The position numbers and the translations under genes were made by a program. Below, in pieces: positions 23,422 through 30,960 of a stretch of DNA of 31,683 nt. Where the stretch lies: contig CAYYZH010000024.1 of NCBI GenBank assembly GCA_964475765.1, positions 1 through 31,683 on the forward strand, read 5' to 3'. The notes beneath the pieces were generated by a model. It worked only from the letters and a program-made list of their open reading frames with translations, was not told where the DNA came from and ran no database searches. Source of the DNA: Thermohalobaculum sp964475765. Lineage in GTDB: Bacteria > Pseudomonadota > Alphaproteobacteria > Rhodobacterales > Rhodobacteraceae. The stretch's first letter is position 1. The number at the start of each line of letters is the position of its first letter.

Positions 23422-24663
23422 TCACGGTCGTTTCATCTCGCAGGTTGTTGGGCTGTTCATCGCGGCCATCTCTACCGTGCTTTGCGCGACAAGCCCAAAG
23501 CCGGAATTGTCGAGGTCGAACTCTACGTTCTCATCCGTATGGGTCGCGATGTGCACGTTCTGGATGGCCTGATGATCCTGCGGGCGCATGTAGATCTTCC
23601 CGCCCCAAAGGCTGTCATGCTCCATGCCCTCCAGCGCCTTGGCAACCTCAACAGCATCTGTGGACCCTGCCGCGTTGATCGCCTTGGCCAGCATTTCGGC
23701 CGCGTTGGTTATCCGTGATTGGGTAATATCGAAATCCGGGTTCTTCTCCTTGAAGGCCCGCACATAGGCTGCCATGCGATCGGACGCGGGCGGGTTCAGC
23801 GGCCCTTCCTGGATTTGATTGATTGTGCCCTTGCCTTCCGCCCCGAACGTCTTGGTGATCCCGTTCGCAGCTGCGTAGTAGGTGTAGATCGGGCCTTCAA
23901 AGCCGCCCTGGATCACCGACTTACCCAGACCCACCATGTCAGCGCCCCAGTTGCCCGTGATGATCGCATCTGCGCCCGAGGCGGTAATCTTGCGGGCATA
24001 GGGCGTGAAATCCTTGACCTTGCCGATCGGGTGCAGCTCGTTGCCGACGATCTCGATATCCGGGCGTTTCTCACCAAGATATTTCACGGCCGCCGCAGCG
24101 ACCGCTTTGCCGAAGGAATAGTCCTGACCGATCAGATAGACCTTCTTGATGTCGGCATTGTCTTTGATGACATCCGACAGAGCATCCATCTTGATGTCGG
24201 CGTTTGCATCAAAGCGGAAATGCCAGAAATTGCATTTGTCATTCGTCAGTGCCGGGTCGACCGCGGAGTAGTTCAAGAACAGCACGCGGTCATCGGGATT
24301 GCGCCTGTTGTGCTTGTTGATCGCGTCGGTCAACGCATTGGCCACGCCGGACGAATTGCCCTGCGCAATGAACTTGATCCCCTGATCGATCGCGACCTGC
24401 AGTTGGATCAGGCTTTCCTTGGGGCTGATTTTATTGTCGAACGCGACAATCTCAAAGCTCTGACCATCGAGAACACCGCCCTGCTTGTTCACAAGCTCTT
24501 CAACGGCGAACTCCCATTCAGCCAAACCGTTGGTGCCTGTCGTCGCAAACGGACCCGACAGCGGATCAATGAATGCAATCTTGATACTCTCCGCCGCTAC
24601 CGCCGCTCCAGTCAGCATCGTAGCCAACGCAGTACCCGCCAAGGCATTGAAAAAGCGTCTCAT
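23422..24663 (-). CDS. livK: Branched-chain-amino-acid-type ABC transporter substrate-binding protein (LivK-like)
   Basis: Protein of 413 aa. A signal peptide covers about 1-24 (FFNALAGTALATMLTGAAVAA). The mature part is a Peripla_BP_6 (LivK-type) protein: IKIAFIDPLSGPFATTGTNGL at the start, FIAQGNSSGVANA, KVYLIGQDYSFGKA, and DAIITGNWGADMVGLGK. It is periplasmic, without a lipobox. The ligand cannot be read from the sequence. The catabolic genes downstream suggest an organic or aromatic acid rather than leucine. The start is ATG 24663-24661 with GGAGGGG 6-7 bases upstream; the frame stays open upstream to 24837 but is not conserved there. It is the first gene of the liv operon. Confidence 0.94.
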   Translation of the reverse strand: MRRFFNALAGTALATMLTGAAVAAESIKIAFIDPLSGPFATTGTNGLAEWEFAVEELVNKQGGVLDGQSFEIVAFDNKISPKESLIQLQVAIDQGIKFIAQGNSSGVANALTDAINKHNRRNPDDRVLFLNYSAVDPALTNDKCNFWHFRFDANADIKMDALSDVIKDNADIKKVYLIGQDYSFGKAVAAAAVKYLGEKRPDIEIVGNELHPIGKVKDFTPYARKITASGADAIITGNWGADMVGLGKSVIQGGFEGPIYTYYAAANGITKTFGAEGKGTINQIQEGPLNPPASDRMAAYVRAFKEKNPDFDITQSRITNAAEMLAKAINAAGSTDAVEVAKALEGMEHDSLWGGKIYMRPQDHQAIQNVHIATHTDENVEFDLDNSGFGLVAQSTVEMAAMNSPTTCEMKRP

Positions 24664-24718
24664 TTCGATCCCCTCCGTTCTACACTGTCGACCCTTTGAG
24701 ACGGGCCGTTCAAAGACA

Positions 24719-24746
24719 ACAATCTCGGTTTGTTCATTCGTGTCAA
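24719..24746 (-). promoter_or_regulatory. Candidate promoter of the liv operon
   Basis: On the minus strand, a perfect -35 box TTGACA (24746-24741) is followed after 16 bp by GATTGT (24724-24719), a 3-of-6 match to the -10 consensus. The start would lie about 50 bases before the binding-protein ATG. An inverted repeat, AAGGTT (24745-24750) and AACCTT (24762-24767), overlaps the upstream edge of the -35 box and could be an operator. Confidence 0.35.
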
Positions 24747-24946
24747 GGTTGAAGGGCAACGAACCTTCCCGCATTCGTCCATGCGCCTGGTGCGCATGCA
24801 GAGCGCAGGTTTCTCTGGTGCCAGATCCAGTTCGCACTTGCGAAGTTGCACGTCTACGTCAAAGAATGTCGTTAACAGGAACTAGCGGTGGAACACCGGC
24901 GGACCTTCACAAAGCCGGATCTGCTGCCAAGTGGGGTGGTATCTCC

Positions 24947-25912
24947 GTGGCCATCAAGTCGGATATCTTTGGGCTCATCGGCAAACGCCTTGGGCTCGGT
25001 CTGGTTACACTCTTCGTCGTCTCACTGGTGATCTTTGCAGCCGTCGAGGCCCTGCCCGGCAACTTCGCGCAGGAGATCCTCGGACAGGCCGCCACGGAGG
25101 AATCCGTCGCCGCCATCGAAAAGGAGCTCGGTCTCGATCAGCCTCCCCATGTGCGGTATTTCCAATGGCTGGGCAACGCGGTGCAGGGCGATTTTGGCGT
25201 GTCGTTCGGCAACAAGCGCCCGGTTGCCGAGCAGCTCGAGGGAAGGTTTGCCAACACGCTCTTCCTTGCCCTTGTTGCGGCAGCCATTGCGGTGCCACTT
25301 TCGCTGATCGTAGGCATTCTTGCCGCGCTCTACCGCAACACGCTTTTCGATCGTGTCGCCAACGTCGCCACGCTGACCTCGATCTCGAGCCCCGAGTTCT
25401 TCGTGGCGTATGTGTTGGTCCTCTTCCTGTCGGTCCAGACCGGCTGGTTCCCGACACTCTCAAACGTCTACAATGACATGCCGTTTTTCGAGCGGCTGTA
25501 TAAGACGATGCTTCCCGCATTGACCCTTACGCTGGTCGTCACGGCACACATGATGCGCATGACCCGGGCTGCGATCATAAACCTGCTCGCCTCACCTTAC
25601 ATCGAGATGGCGCGGCTCAAGGGGTTGAGCCCAGCGCGCATCATCGTTGTCCACGCACTTCCAAACGCGCTCGCGCCGATCATCAACGTCATCGCGCTGA
25701 ACCTCGCATACCTGATCACAGGCGTCGTCGTGGTTGAGGTGGTGTTCGTCTATCCCGGTGTCGGTCAGCTCTTTGTCGACAGCGTGCGATTACGTGACAT
25801 TCCAATTGTCCAGGCGTGCTGCCTGATCTTTGCCGCCGCCTACATCCTGTTGAACCTGACCGCGGACATCCTTTCGATCCTGTCGAATCCGCGTCTCCGG
25901 CATCCGAAGTAG
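24947..25912 (+). CDS. ABC transporter permease, oligopeptide/DppB type
   Basis: Protein of 321 aa, normal for DppB/OppB. Six membrane helices are predicted, with the first at about 10-30. The cytoplasmic EAA loop reads EMARLKGLSPARIIVVHALPN, and the C-terminus has the typical VYPGVGQLFVDSVRLRDIP. It is an importer for peptides or similar solutes, in the inner membrane. The start is GTG 24947, with GGGGTGG about 7 bases upstream. The in-frame ATG at 24865 would add 27 polar residues ahead of the first helix, unlike the family. It is the first gene of the dpp-type operon and divergent from the liv operon. Confidence 0.9.
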   Translation: MAIKSDIFGLIGKRLGLGLVTLFVVSLVIFAAVEALPGNFAQEILGQAATEESVAAIEKELGLDQPPHVRYFQWLGNAVQGDFGVSFGNKRPVAEQLEGRFANTLFLALVAAAIAVPLSLIVGILAALYRNTLFDRVANVATLTSISSPEFFVAYVLVLFLSVQTGWFPTLSNVYNDMPFFERLYKTMLPALTLTLVVTAHMMRMTRAAIINLLASPYIEMARLKGLSPARIIVVHALPNALAPIINVIALNLAYLITGVVVVEVVFVYPGVGQLFVDSVRLRDIPIVQACCLIFAAAYILLNLTADILSILSNPRLRHPK

Positions 25913-25924
25913 GGGGACGCAGAG

Positions 25925-26887
25925 ATGATGTTCTTGATGTGGGTTGTTATCGTCATCGCGGGTTGCATCGCAGCGTCTTGGATCTTTCGCGAGCTTCTGC
26001 GCCGAACCATGCCTGAAACTGTCGCCAAACCGATGCGGCAGGCACCTTTGACGGCGGCCTTCGGAATTTTGATCATCCTGATCTACATCATCCTGGCGGT
26101 CGGGGCGGACATCCTCGCGCCCTACGGCGAGGCTCAGGTGTTTGAGAAGGCCCTGCTGCTGCCCGGCGACGACCCCGCCTTCACGCTGGGGACAGATCAG
26201 ATCGGCAGGGACATCCTCAGCCGTCTGATCTATGGCGCGCGCAACACGGTTGGCATTGCGTTTATCACCACGCTGCTGGCTTTCCTGATCGGGGCGAGCC
26301 TTGGATTTCTGGCGGCCACGATCGGCGGTTGGCTCGAGCAACTCCTGAGCCGTATCGTCGATGTGCTGATGTCGATCCCCTCGCTGATCTTCGCACTTCT
26401 CCTGATGACCATCGCCTCGGCCTGGGCGAGCGAGATCGGGATTTCACTCACGGTCTTCATGGTCGTGATCATCGCGGTTCTGGACTCGACCCGAGTCTAT
26501 CGCCTGGCCCGCGCGGTCGGGCTGAATATCGTGGTGATGGACTATATCGAAGCGGCCAAACTGCGCGGCGAGGGGCTAAGCTATCTGATCTTCAAGGAGA
26601 TCCTGCCCAACGCGACCGCGCCCCTGCTGGCCGAGTTCGGACTGCGCTTTTGCTTCGTCTTCCTGACGATTGCAGCACTGTCGTTCCTTGGCCTCGGCAT
26701 CCAACCACCGCTGGCAGACTGGGGCTCGATGGTTGCGGATCTCGCACAGTTCATCAGCTACGCCACCTTCGCGCCGGTCGCGGCCTCCCTGCCCCTGATG
26801 GCGGCGGGTGCGATTGCGCTTCTGACCGTGGCGGTCAATTTCGTGGTCGACTGGATGCTGCACCGGTCCTCGGGTTTGAAGGAGTAA
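25925..26887 (+). CDS. ABC transporter permease, oligopeptide/DppC type
   Basis: Protein of 320 aa. It opens with an additional hydrophobic helix (MMFLMWVVIVIAGCIAASWIF) before the usual DppC start; the next helix is FGILIILIYIILAVGADILAPYG. The periplasmic HxLGTD-type segment is FTLGTDQIGRDILSRLIYGAR, the N-terminal mark of DppC. The EAA loop is DYIEAAKLRGEGLSYLIFKEILPN and the closing part FLGLGIQPPLADWG is typical. GGGGGA precedes ATG 25925, 12 bases after the previous stop. It is the partner of the DppB-type permease. Confidence 0.92.
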   Translation: MMFLMWVVIVIAGCIAASWIFRELLRRTMPETVAKPMRQAPLTAAFGILIILIYIILAVGADILAPYGEAQVFEKALLLPGDDPAFTLGTDQIGRDILSRLIYGARNTVGIAFITTLLAFLIGASLGFLAATIGGWLEQLLSRIVDVLMSIPSLIFALLLMTIASAWASEIGISLTVFMVVIIAVLDSTRVYRLARAVGLNIVVMDYIEAAKLRGEGLSYLIFKEILPNATAPLLAEFGLRFCFVFLTIAALSFLGLGIQPPLADWGSMVADLAQFISYATFAPVAASLPLMAAGAIALLTVAVNFVVDWMLHRSSGLKE

Positions 26888-26891
26888 GTCG

Positions 26892-28409
26892 ATGAGCACG
26901 AGCACCTCGAACCAGGAACTGCTGGTCAAGATCCGGGATCTCAAGATCGAAGGCCGGGCAGACGAGACGTGGAACGGCATCGTGCATGGCGTGGACCTCG
27001 ACCTGCACAAGGGCGAAGTTCTCGGCCTGATCGGAGAGTCCGGTGCGGGCAAGTCGACCATCGGTCTCGCCGCCATGGGGTTCTGCCGCGATGGGTGCCG
27101 GATTTCGGGCGGTACAGTCGAGTTTGACGGCATCGATCTGGTCGGAGCCTCGGCGACGGTCAAACGCGAGTTGCTAGGCAAGCGCATTGCCTATGTCGCG
27201 CAATCCGCGGCGGCGAGCTTCAATCCCGCCCACAAGTTGATCGATCAGCACACCGAAGCGCCCACCCAGCACGGTGTCTCCGGCAAGGCGGAAAGCCAGG
27301 AAGACGGAATCGAGCTCTACCGCAAGCTGCGTCTGCCTAACCCGGAGGAGATCGGGTTTCGCTATCCTCACCAGGTTTCGGGCGGCCAGCTTCAACGCGC
27401 CATGACGGCGATGGCGATGTCGTGCCGACCCGATCTGATCATCTTTGACGAGCCGACCACAGCGCTTGATGTGACGACCCAGATCGAGGTGCTGGCCGCC
27501 ATCCGGGACATCGTTGAGCAGTTCAACACGGCTGCGATCTACATCACGCATGATCTGGCCGTCGTTGCCCAGATGGCCGACCGGATCAAAGTTCTGCTCA
27601 AAGGCGATGAGGTCGAGGAGAGCGACACGCGCACCATGCTGTCGGCTCCGACAGAGGACTACACCAAGTCGCTCTGGGCCGTGCGATCCTTCCAACGCCC
27701 ACAGCAACCGATGGCGGCGGCGGGCGAGACACCGGTCATCCGCGTCGAGAATGTCACCGCTGCCTATGGCAAGATCCCTGTGCTGCATGAGATCAGCTTC
27801 GACATCCACAAGGGCCGCACAGTCGCGGTTGTGGGAGAGTCCGGATCGGGCAAATCGACGGCTGCGCGCTGTATCACCGGTCTGCTGCCTCCGATTTCGG
27901 GGCAGATCTATGCGAACGGAGAGCCTTTACGCGCGGACTATCGCAAACGCTCCAAGGACGAGTTGCGCCAGGCCCAGATGATCTACCAGATGGCCGATAC
28001 CGCGCTAAACCCGAAGTCGAAGATCTCGGACATCATCGGGCGTCCGGTCGAGTTCTATCTCGGCCTCAAGGGCGCGGAAAAGCGCAAGCGGGTCGAGTAC
28101 CTGCTGGAGCAGATCGAGCTTGAGCCCTCGCAGTACTACAACCGCCTGCCNNNNNNNNNNNNNNNNNNNNNNNNNNNNNNNNNNNNNNNNNNNNNNNNNN
28201 NNNNNNNNNNNNNNNNNNNNNNNNNNNNNNNNNNNNNNNNNNNNNNNNNNGAAGCCGGTCCAAAGGATGAGATGTTCCGTCCGCCGCACCATCCCTATAC
28301 GGACCTCTTGCTCAGTTCGGTGCCGGAGATGGATCCGGACTGGTTGACGGAACTGCTGCAACAGCGCGGCGTAGAAAATATCGGGGACGCTGCCACAAGC
28401 CAGATGTGA
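26892..28409 (+). CDS. Fused double ABC ATPase, DppD-DppF type, interrupted by an assembly gap
   Basis: Two ATPase halves lie in one chain. The first (about 12-270) has Walker A GESGAGKST (48-56), the signature VSGGQLQR, Walker B LIIFDEPTTALD and ITHDLAVV. The second starts near residue 285 with Walker A GESGSGKST (315-323) and Q-loop MIYQMADTALNP. It then runs into 100 Ns after YYNRLP. Past the gap, the frame resumes with EAGPKDEMFRPPHHPYTDLL, the normal C-terminal end of DppF. The missing part should hold the second signature, Walker B and H-loop. Aligning the two halves suggests about 82 missing residues rather than the 33 implied by the Ns. The frame is kept. The start ATG 26892 is 4 bases after the DppC stop. 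It energises the two permeases upstream. Confidence 0.9.
   Translation: MSTSTSNQELLVKIRDLKIEGRADETWNGIVHGVDLDLHKGEVLGLIGESGAGKSTIGLAAMGFCRDGCRISGGTVEFDGIDLVGASATVKRELLGKRIAYVAQSAAASFNPAHKLIDQHTEAPTQHGVSGKAESQEDGIELYRKLRLPNPEEIGFRYPHQVSGGQLQRAMTAMAMSCRPDLIIFDEPTTALDVTTQIEVLAAIRDIVEQFNTAAIYITHDLAVVAQMADRIKVLLKGDEVEESDTRTMLSAPTEDYTKSLWAVRSFQRPQQPMAAAGETPVIRVENVTAAYGKIPVLHEISFDIHKGRTVAVVGESGSGKSTAARCITGLLPPISGQIYANGEPLRADYRKRSKDELRQAQMIYQMADTALNPKSKISDIIGRPVEFYLGLKGAEKRKRVEYLLEQIELEPSQYYNRLXXXXXXXXXXXXXXXXXXXXXXXXXXXXXXXXXXEAGPKDEMFRPPHHPYTDLLLSSVPEMDPDWLTELLQQRGVENIGDAATSQM
28151..28250. other. Assembly gap (100 Ns)
   Basis: A run of exactly 100 Ns inside the second ATPase half of the DppDF-type gene. 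A round 100 is the usual placeholder for a gap of unknown length. By alignment with the first half of the same protein, about 247 nt should be missing. Confidence 0.95.
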
Positions 28410-28416
28410 ATCTGGC
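28399..28416 (+). promoter_or_regulatory. Hairpin with a GTGA tetraloop containing the ATPase stop codon
   Basis: GCCAGAT (28399-28405) pairs perfectly with ATCTGGC (28410-28416) around GTGA, a GNRA-type tetraloop. The TGA stop codon of the ABC ATPase lies in the loop. It sits 115 bases before the binding-protein start. It could slow RNA decay, or mark a processing point that lets the binding-protein mRNA outlive the rest. Confidence 0.45.
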
Positions 28417-28531
28417 ACTATGCCTGCACGCACCAGTGTATCTGTGTGACCGTGGGGGCATAACAAAAAGTCCGGTCAAAGCCGGAACCGAGGGACGGAA
28501 CACCAAGAGCCAACCACAGGGAGACATGAGT

Positions 28532-30079
28532 ATGGCTTTGAACTTGAACCGACGCACGATGCTGAAAGCGGGTGCTGCTGCTGCGGCCTATGCCAGCGCA
28601 GCCACTCCGGTTTTGGCAGAAGGCCCGAAGAAGGGCGGCACGCTTCGCCTCGGGATGGGCGGCGCCAACACCTCCGATAGCTGGGACGGGCGGACGCATT
28701 CGGACAGCTACATGATCAACATGGGTCATGGCTGTGTCTTCGACTGCATGACCGAGGTTGCCGCCGACGGCTCGCTGAAGGGCGAATTGGCCGAAAGCTG
28801 GGAAGCCTCTTCCGATGCGAAGACCTGGACCTTCAACCTGCGCAAGGGTGTGACCTTTCACAACGGCAAGGACTTCAGTGCTGACGACGTGATCGAAACC
28901 TTCGCGATCCACACCGAAGAAGGCGCGAAGTCACCGGCCAAGCCAATCCTTGCCGCCATCGAGGAAACCAAGAAGCTCGACAGCCATCAGGTGCAGTTCA
29001 CGCTGGCCGCCGGCAATGCGGACTTCCCCTACCTGCTGTCCGATTATCACATCGTGATGCACCCGGCCGGGATGATCGAGGAATCAATTGCCAAGGGCAT
29101 CGGAACCGGTGGGTACAAGGTCGAGAACTTCGAGCCGGGCGTCCGCGCTTTGGTTTCAAAGTACGAGAACCACTACAAGGACGACGCTTGCTGGTTCGAT
29201 TCGATCGAAGCACTCGCGATCACCGACACGACGGCGCGCATGAACGCGATAATGACTGACCAGGTCGATGCCATCAACAAGGTCGACTTCTCGACCATGC
29301 AGATGCTTGACCGGAACCCTAACGTGAACATTGTCGAGGTAACGGGCAACCAGCACTACACCTTCCCGATGCACGCAAACGTCGCGCCCTATGACAACGC
29401 CGATGTGCGAAAGGCCATCAAGTACGCGTTCAATCGTCAGGAACTGGTCGACAAGATCCTGCAGGGTCATGGCGCGATCGGCAACGATCACCCCATCGGT
29501 CCGGCGAACCAGTATTATGCCGCGGACCTGCCGCAGACCGAATACGATCCTGAGAAGGCCAAGTTCCATCTCAAGCAGGCGGGTCTCGACAGCCTCGATA
29601 TCGATCTGTCCGCTTCGGCTGCCGCGTTCAACGGTGCGGTCGATGCAGCCGTTCTGTTCCAGCAGTCGGCCAAGGACATCGGCATCAACGTGAATGTCGT
29701 GCGCGAGCCGCAGGACGGATACTGGTCGAACGTTTGGCAGAAGAAGCCGTTCTGTGCCTGCTACTGGTCGGGCCGGGCGACCGAGGACTGGATGTTCTCG
29801 ACCGCCTACGAGACCGGTGTGCCGTGGAACGACAACTTCTGGGAGAACGAGCGCTTCCAGTCACTGCTCCTCGAAGCACGCGCCGAGCTCGACACCGCCA
29901 AGCGTCGCGAGATGTACACCGAGATGCAGATGCTGTGCTCGACCGAAGGCTCGGTTGTTGTGCCGATGTACGCCAACTACGTCGACGCAGCATCGTCCAA
30001 GCTGGCGAACTCGGGCACCATCGGGAACCTCTGGATGCTGGACGGCAGCCGGATCTCCGAACGCTGGTGGTTCGCCTAG
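28532..30079 (+). CDS. ABC transporter substrate-binding protein, oligopeptide type (SBP_bac_5), Tat signal
   Basis: Protein of 515 aa. The signal peptide has a twin-arginine start, NRRTMLKAG, then an Ala-rich core ending TPVLA, so export of the folded protein by Tat is likely. The mature protein shows the SBP_bac_5 pattern: GGTLRLGMGG, LAESWEASSDAKTWTFNLRK, GVTFHNGKDFSADDVI, and the domain-crossing VRKAIKYAFNRQEL. It is the periplasmic receptor for the DppBC-DF-type importer encoded upstream. AGGGAG sits 8 bases before ATG 28532; ATG 28526 is only 2 bases from it and less likely. The 122-bp gap from the ATPase gene has a stop-codon hairpin and a small TCCGG/CCGGA stem. A strong terminator follows. 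Confidence 0.93.
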   Translation: MALNLNRRTMLKAGAAAAAYASAATPVLAEGPKKGGTLRLGMGGANTSDSWDGRTHSDSYMINMGHGCVFDCMTEVAADGSLKGELAESWEASSDAKTWTFNLRKGVTFHNGKDFSADDVIETFAIHTEEGAKSPAKPILAAIEETKKLDSHQVQFTLAAGNADFPYLLSDYHIVMHPAGMIEESIAKGIGTGGYKVENFEPGVRALVSKYENHYKDDACWFDSIEALAITDTTARMNAIMTDQVDAINKVDFSTMQMLDRNPNVNIVEVTGNQHYTFPMHANVAPYDNADVRKAIKYAFNRQELVDKILQGHGAIGNDHPIGPANQYYAADLPQTEYDPEKAKFHLKQAGLDSLDIDLSASAAAFNGAVDAAVLFQQSAKDIGINVNVVREPQDGYWSNVWQKKPFCACYWSGRATEDWMFSTAYETGVPWNDNFWENERFQSLLLEARAELDTAKRREMYTEMQMLCSTEGSVVVPMYANYVDAASSKLANSGTIGNLWMLDGSRISERWWFA

Positions 30080-30125
30080 TCAAAGGCTAGAGGGGGCAGT
30101 ACACCTGCCCCCATGGGATTCATGG

Positions 30126-30161
30126 AACGGCGCGGGATCAGCCCGCGCCGTTTCTTATTTC
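30126..30161 (+). terminator. Terminator of the dpp-type operon
   Basis: AACGGCGCGGG (30126-30136) pairs perfectly with CCCGCGCCGTT (30142-30152) around ATCAG, followed by TTTCTTATTT. The T-rich side is only on the plus strand. It overlaps the stop codon region of the convergent 99-aa gene by a few bases. Confidence 0.85.
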
Positions 30162-30454
30162 AGACCCTCAGGGGTTTCGCCCGGCGGTAGCGGCCAGCGC
30201 ACCTCATGGGGTTCAGGATCGTTGATGACCGGCTGCAGGAACGTCGCGAGCGGTTCTCCATTGATCACGGCCAACAGGGCTGAAATCGGATCGGGATAGC
30301 CACCGGCGCGCCGGGCCTGATCCCATTCGGCCTTGAGCTTCAGGTTCTGCTCCTGCGCTGTGTTCTCGCCGCCCTTCCGCACCCGAGCCTCGGCATCCGC
30401 GAAACTCATCACCACGAGCGTTGCCGCGGCGGTCGTCCACAAGATCGTCTTCAT
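30155..30454 (-). CDS. Small secreted protein of unknown function (99 aa)
   Basis: A signal peptide is clear: MKTILWTTAAATLVVMSFADA, with cleavage near 20-23. The mature part of about 77 residues is hydrophilic and has EQNLKLKAEWDQARRAGGYP and a Pro-rich tail ending PPGETPEGLK. There are no Cys residues and no known motif. GGGAGG lies 5 bases before ATG 30454. I do not recognise the family. The gene converges on the dpp-type operon and is downstream of a 57-aa gene in the same direction. Confidence 0.8.
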   Translation of the reverse strand: MKTILWTTAAATLVVMSFADAEARVRKGGENTAQEQNLKLKAEWDQARRAGGYPDPISALLAVINGEPLATFLQPVINDPEPHEVRWPLPPGETPEGLK

Positions 30455-30650
30455 GTCAGCCTCCCAATCCGGTTTGTCCGTATATTCGCAACGCTGATAT
30501 GGGAGGTTTCAGGCGAAATGCTTTGGGCATCACGATCACATCTGATCGCATAGCCTTGGGGTCGAGGATGGGGAATGCCGTTGAGGCTCACAACATGAGA
30601 AGCCCGAGCAGCCGTGCCATCGAGCGAAGGTGGAGTAAAGTGTTAGGAAC

Positions 30651-30824
30651 TCAGGCTGACTTACGTCGTTGCGCCACAGCTTCGCGCGGTGCTGCTCCAA
30701 CATCGCACGCCTTGTCCTGACAGTCCGCAGAGGTGCTTTTGGGGCCAGCTTGCTCCTCAGCGTTCATTTTCTCAACAACCGCTGCCGCTACTGCGCGGGA
30801 AGACATCACCGAATAGATCTTCAT
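30651..30824 (-). CDS. Small protein with a CX4C motif (57 aa), unknown function
   Basis: ATG 30824-30822 is preceded by GGAGG at ideal spacing and the frame ends at TGA 30653-30651. The sequence starts MKIYSVMSSRAVAAAVVEKM and ends REAVAQRRKSA. It has a pair of cysteines, C35 and C40 (CX4C), and no signal peptide or membrane helix. The start region is nearly identical to that of the 99-aa gene downstream (GGAGGCTGA, then CATGAAGA). It lies 136 bp after prfB on the same strand, behind an AT-rich stretch that may hold its promoter. An unrelated longer ORF in the same frame hides this start. Confidence 0.65.
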   Translation of the reverse strand: MKIYSVMSSRAVAAAVVEKMNAEEQAGPKSTSADCQDKACDVGAAPREAVAQRRKSA

Positions 30825-30960
30825 GTTCAGCCTCCGGCTCATTTCGCTATTGAAAATACGCGTTAAAGGCGAATTTCCAGCACAAAAAGAGGGAAAAACG
30901 TGATCACAAATGATTACAGAACGGGTGTGGCGATAATGCGGCGTCACGTAAAAGCTGAAA

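Noticed and set aside
19652..24663. Leucine/isoleucine/valine as the sure substrate of the Liv system
   Set aside because: Family names do not fix the ligand, and the downstream aldolase, hydroxyacid dehydrogenase and GST argue for another acid.
30905..30945. A Crp-type site near GTGATCAC upstream of the 57-aa gene
   Set aside because: The half-sites are not spaced by 6 bp and only GTGATCAC is symmetric.
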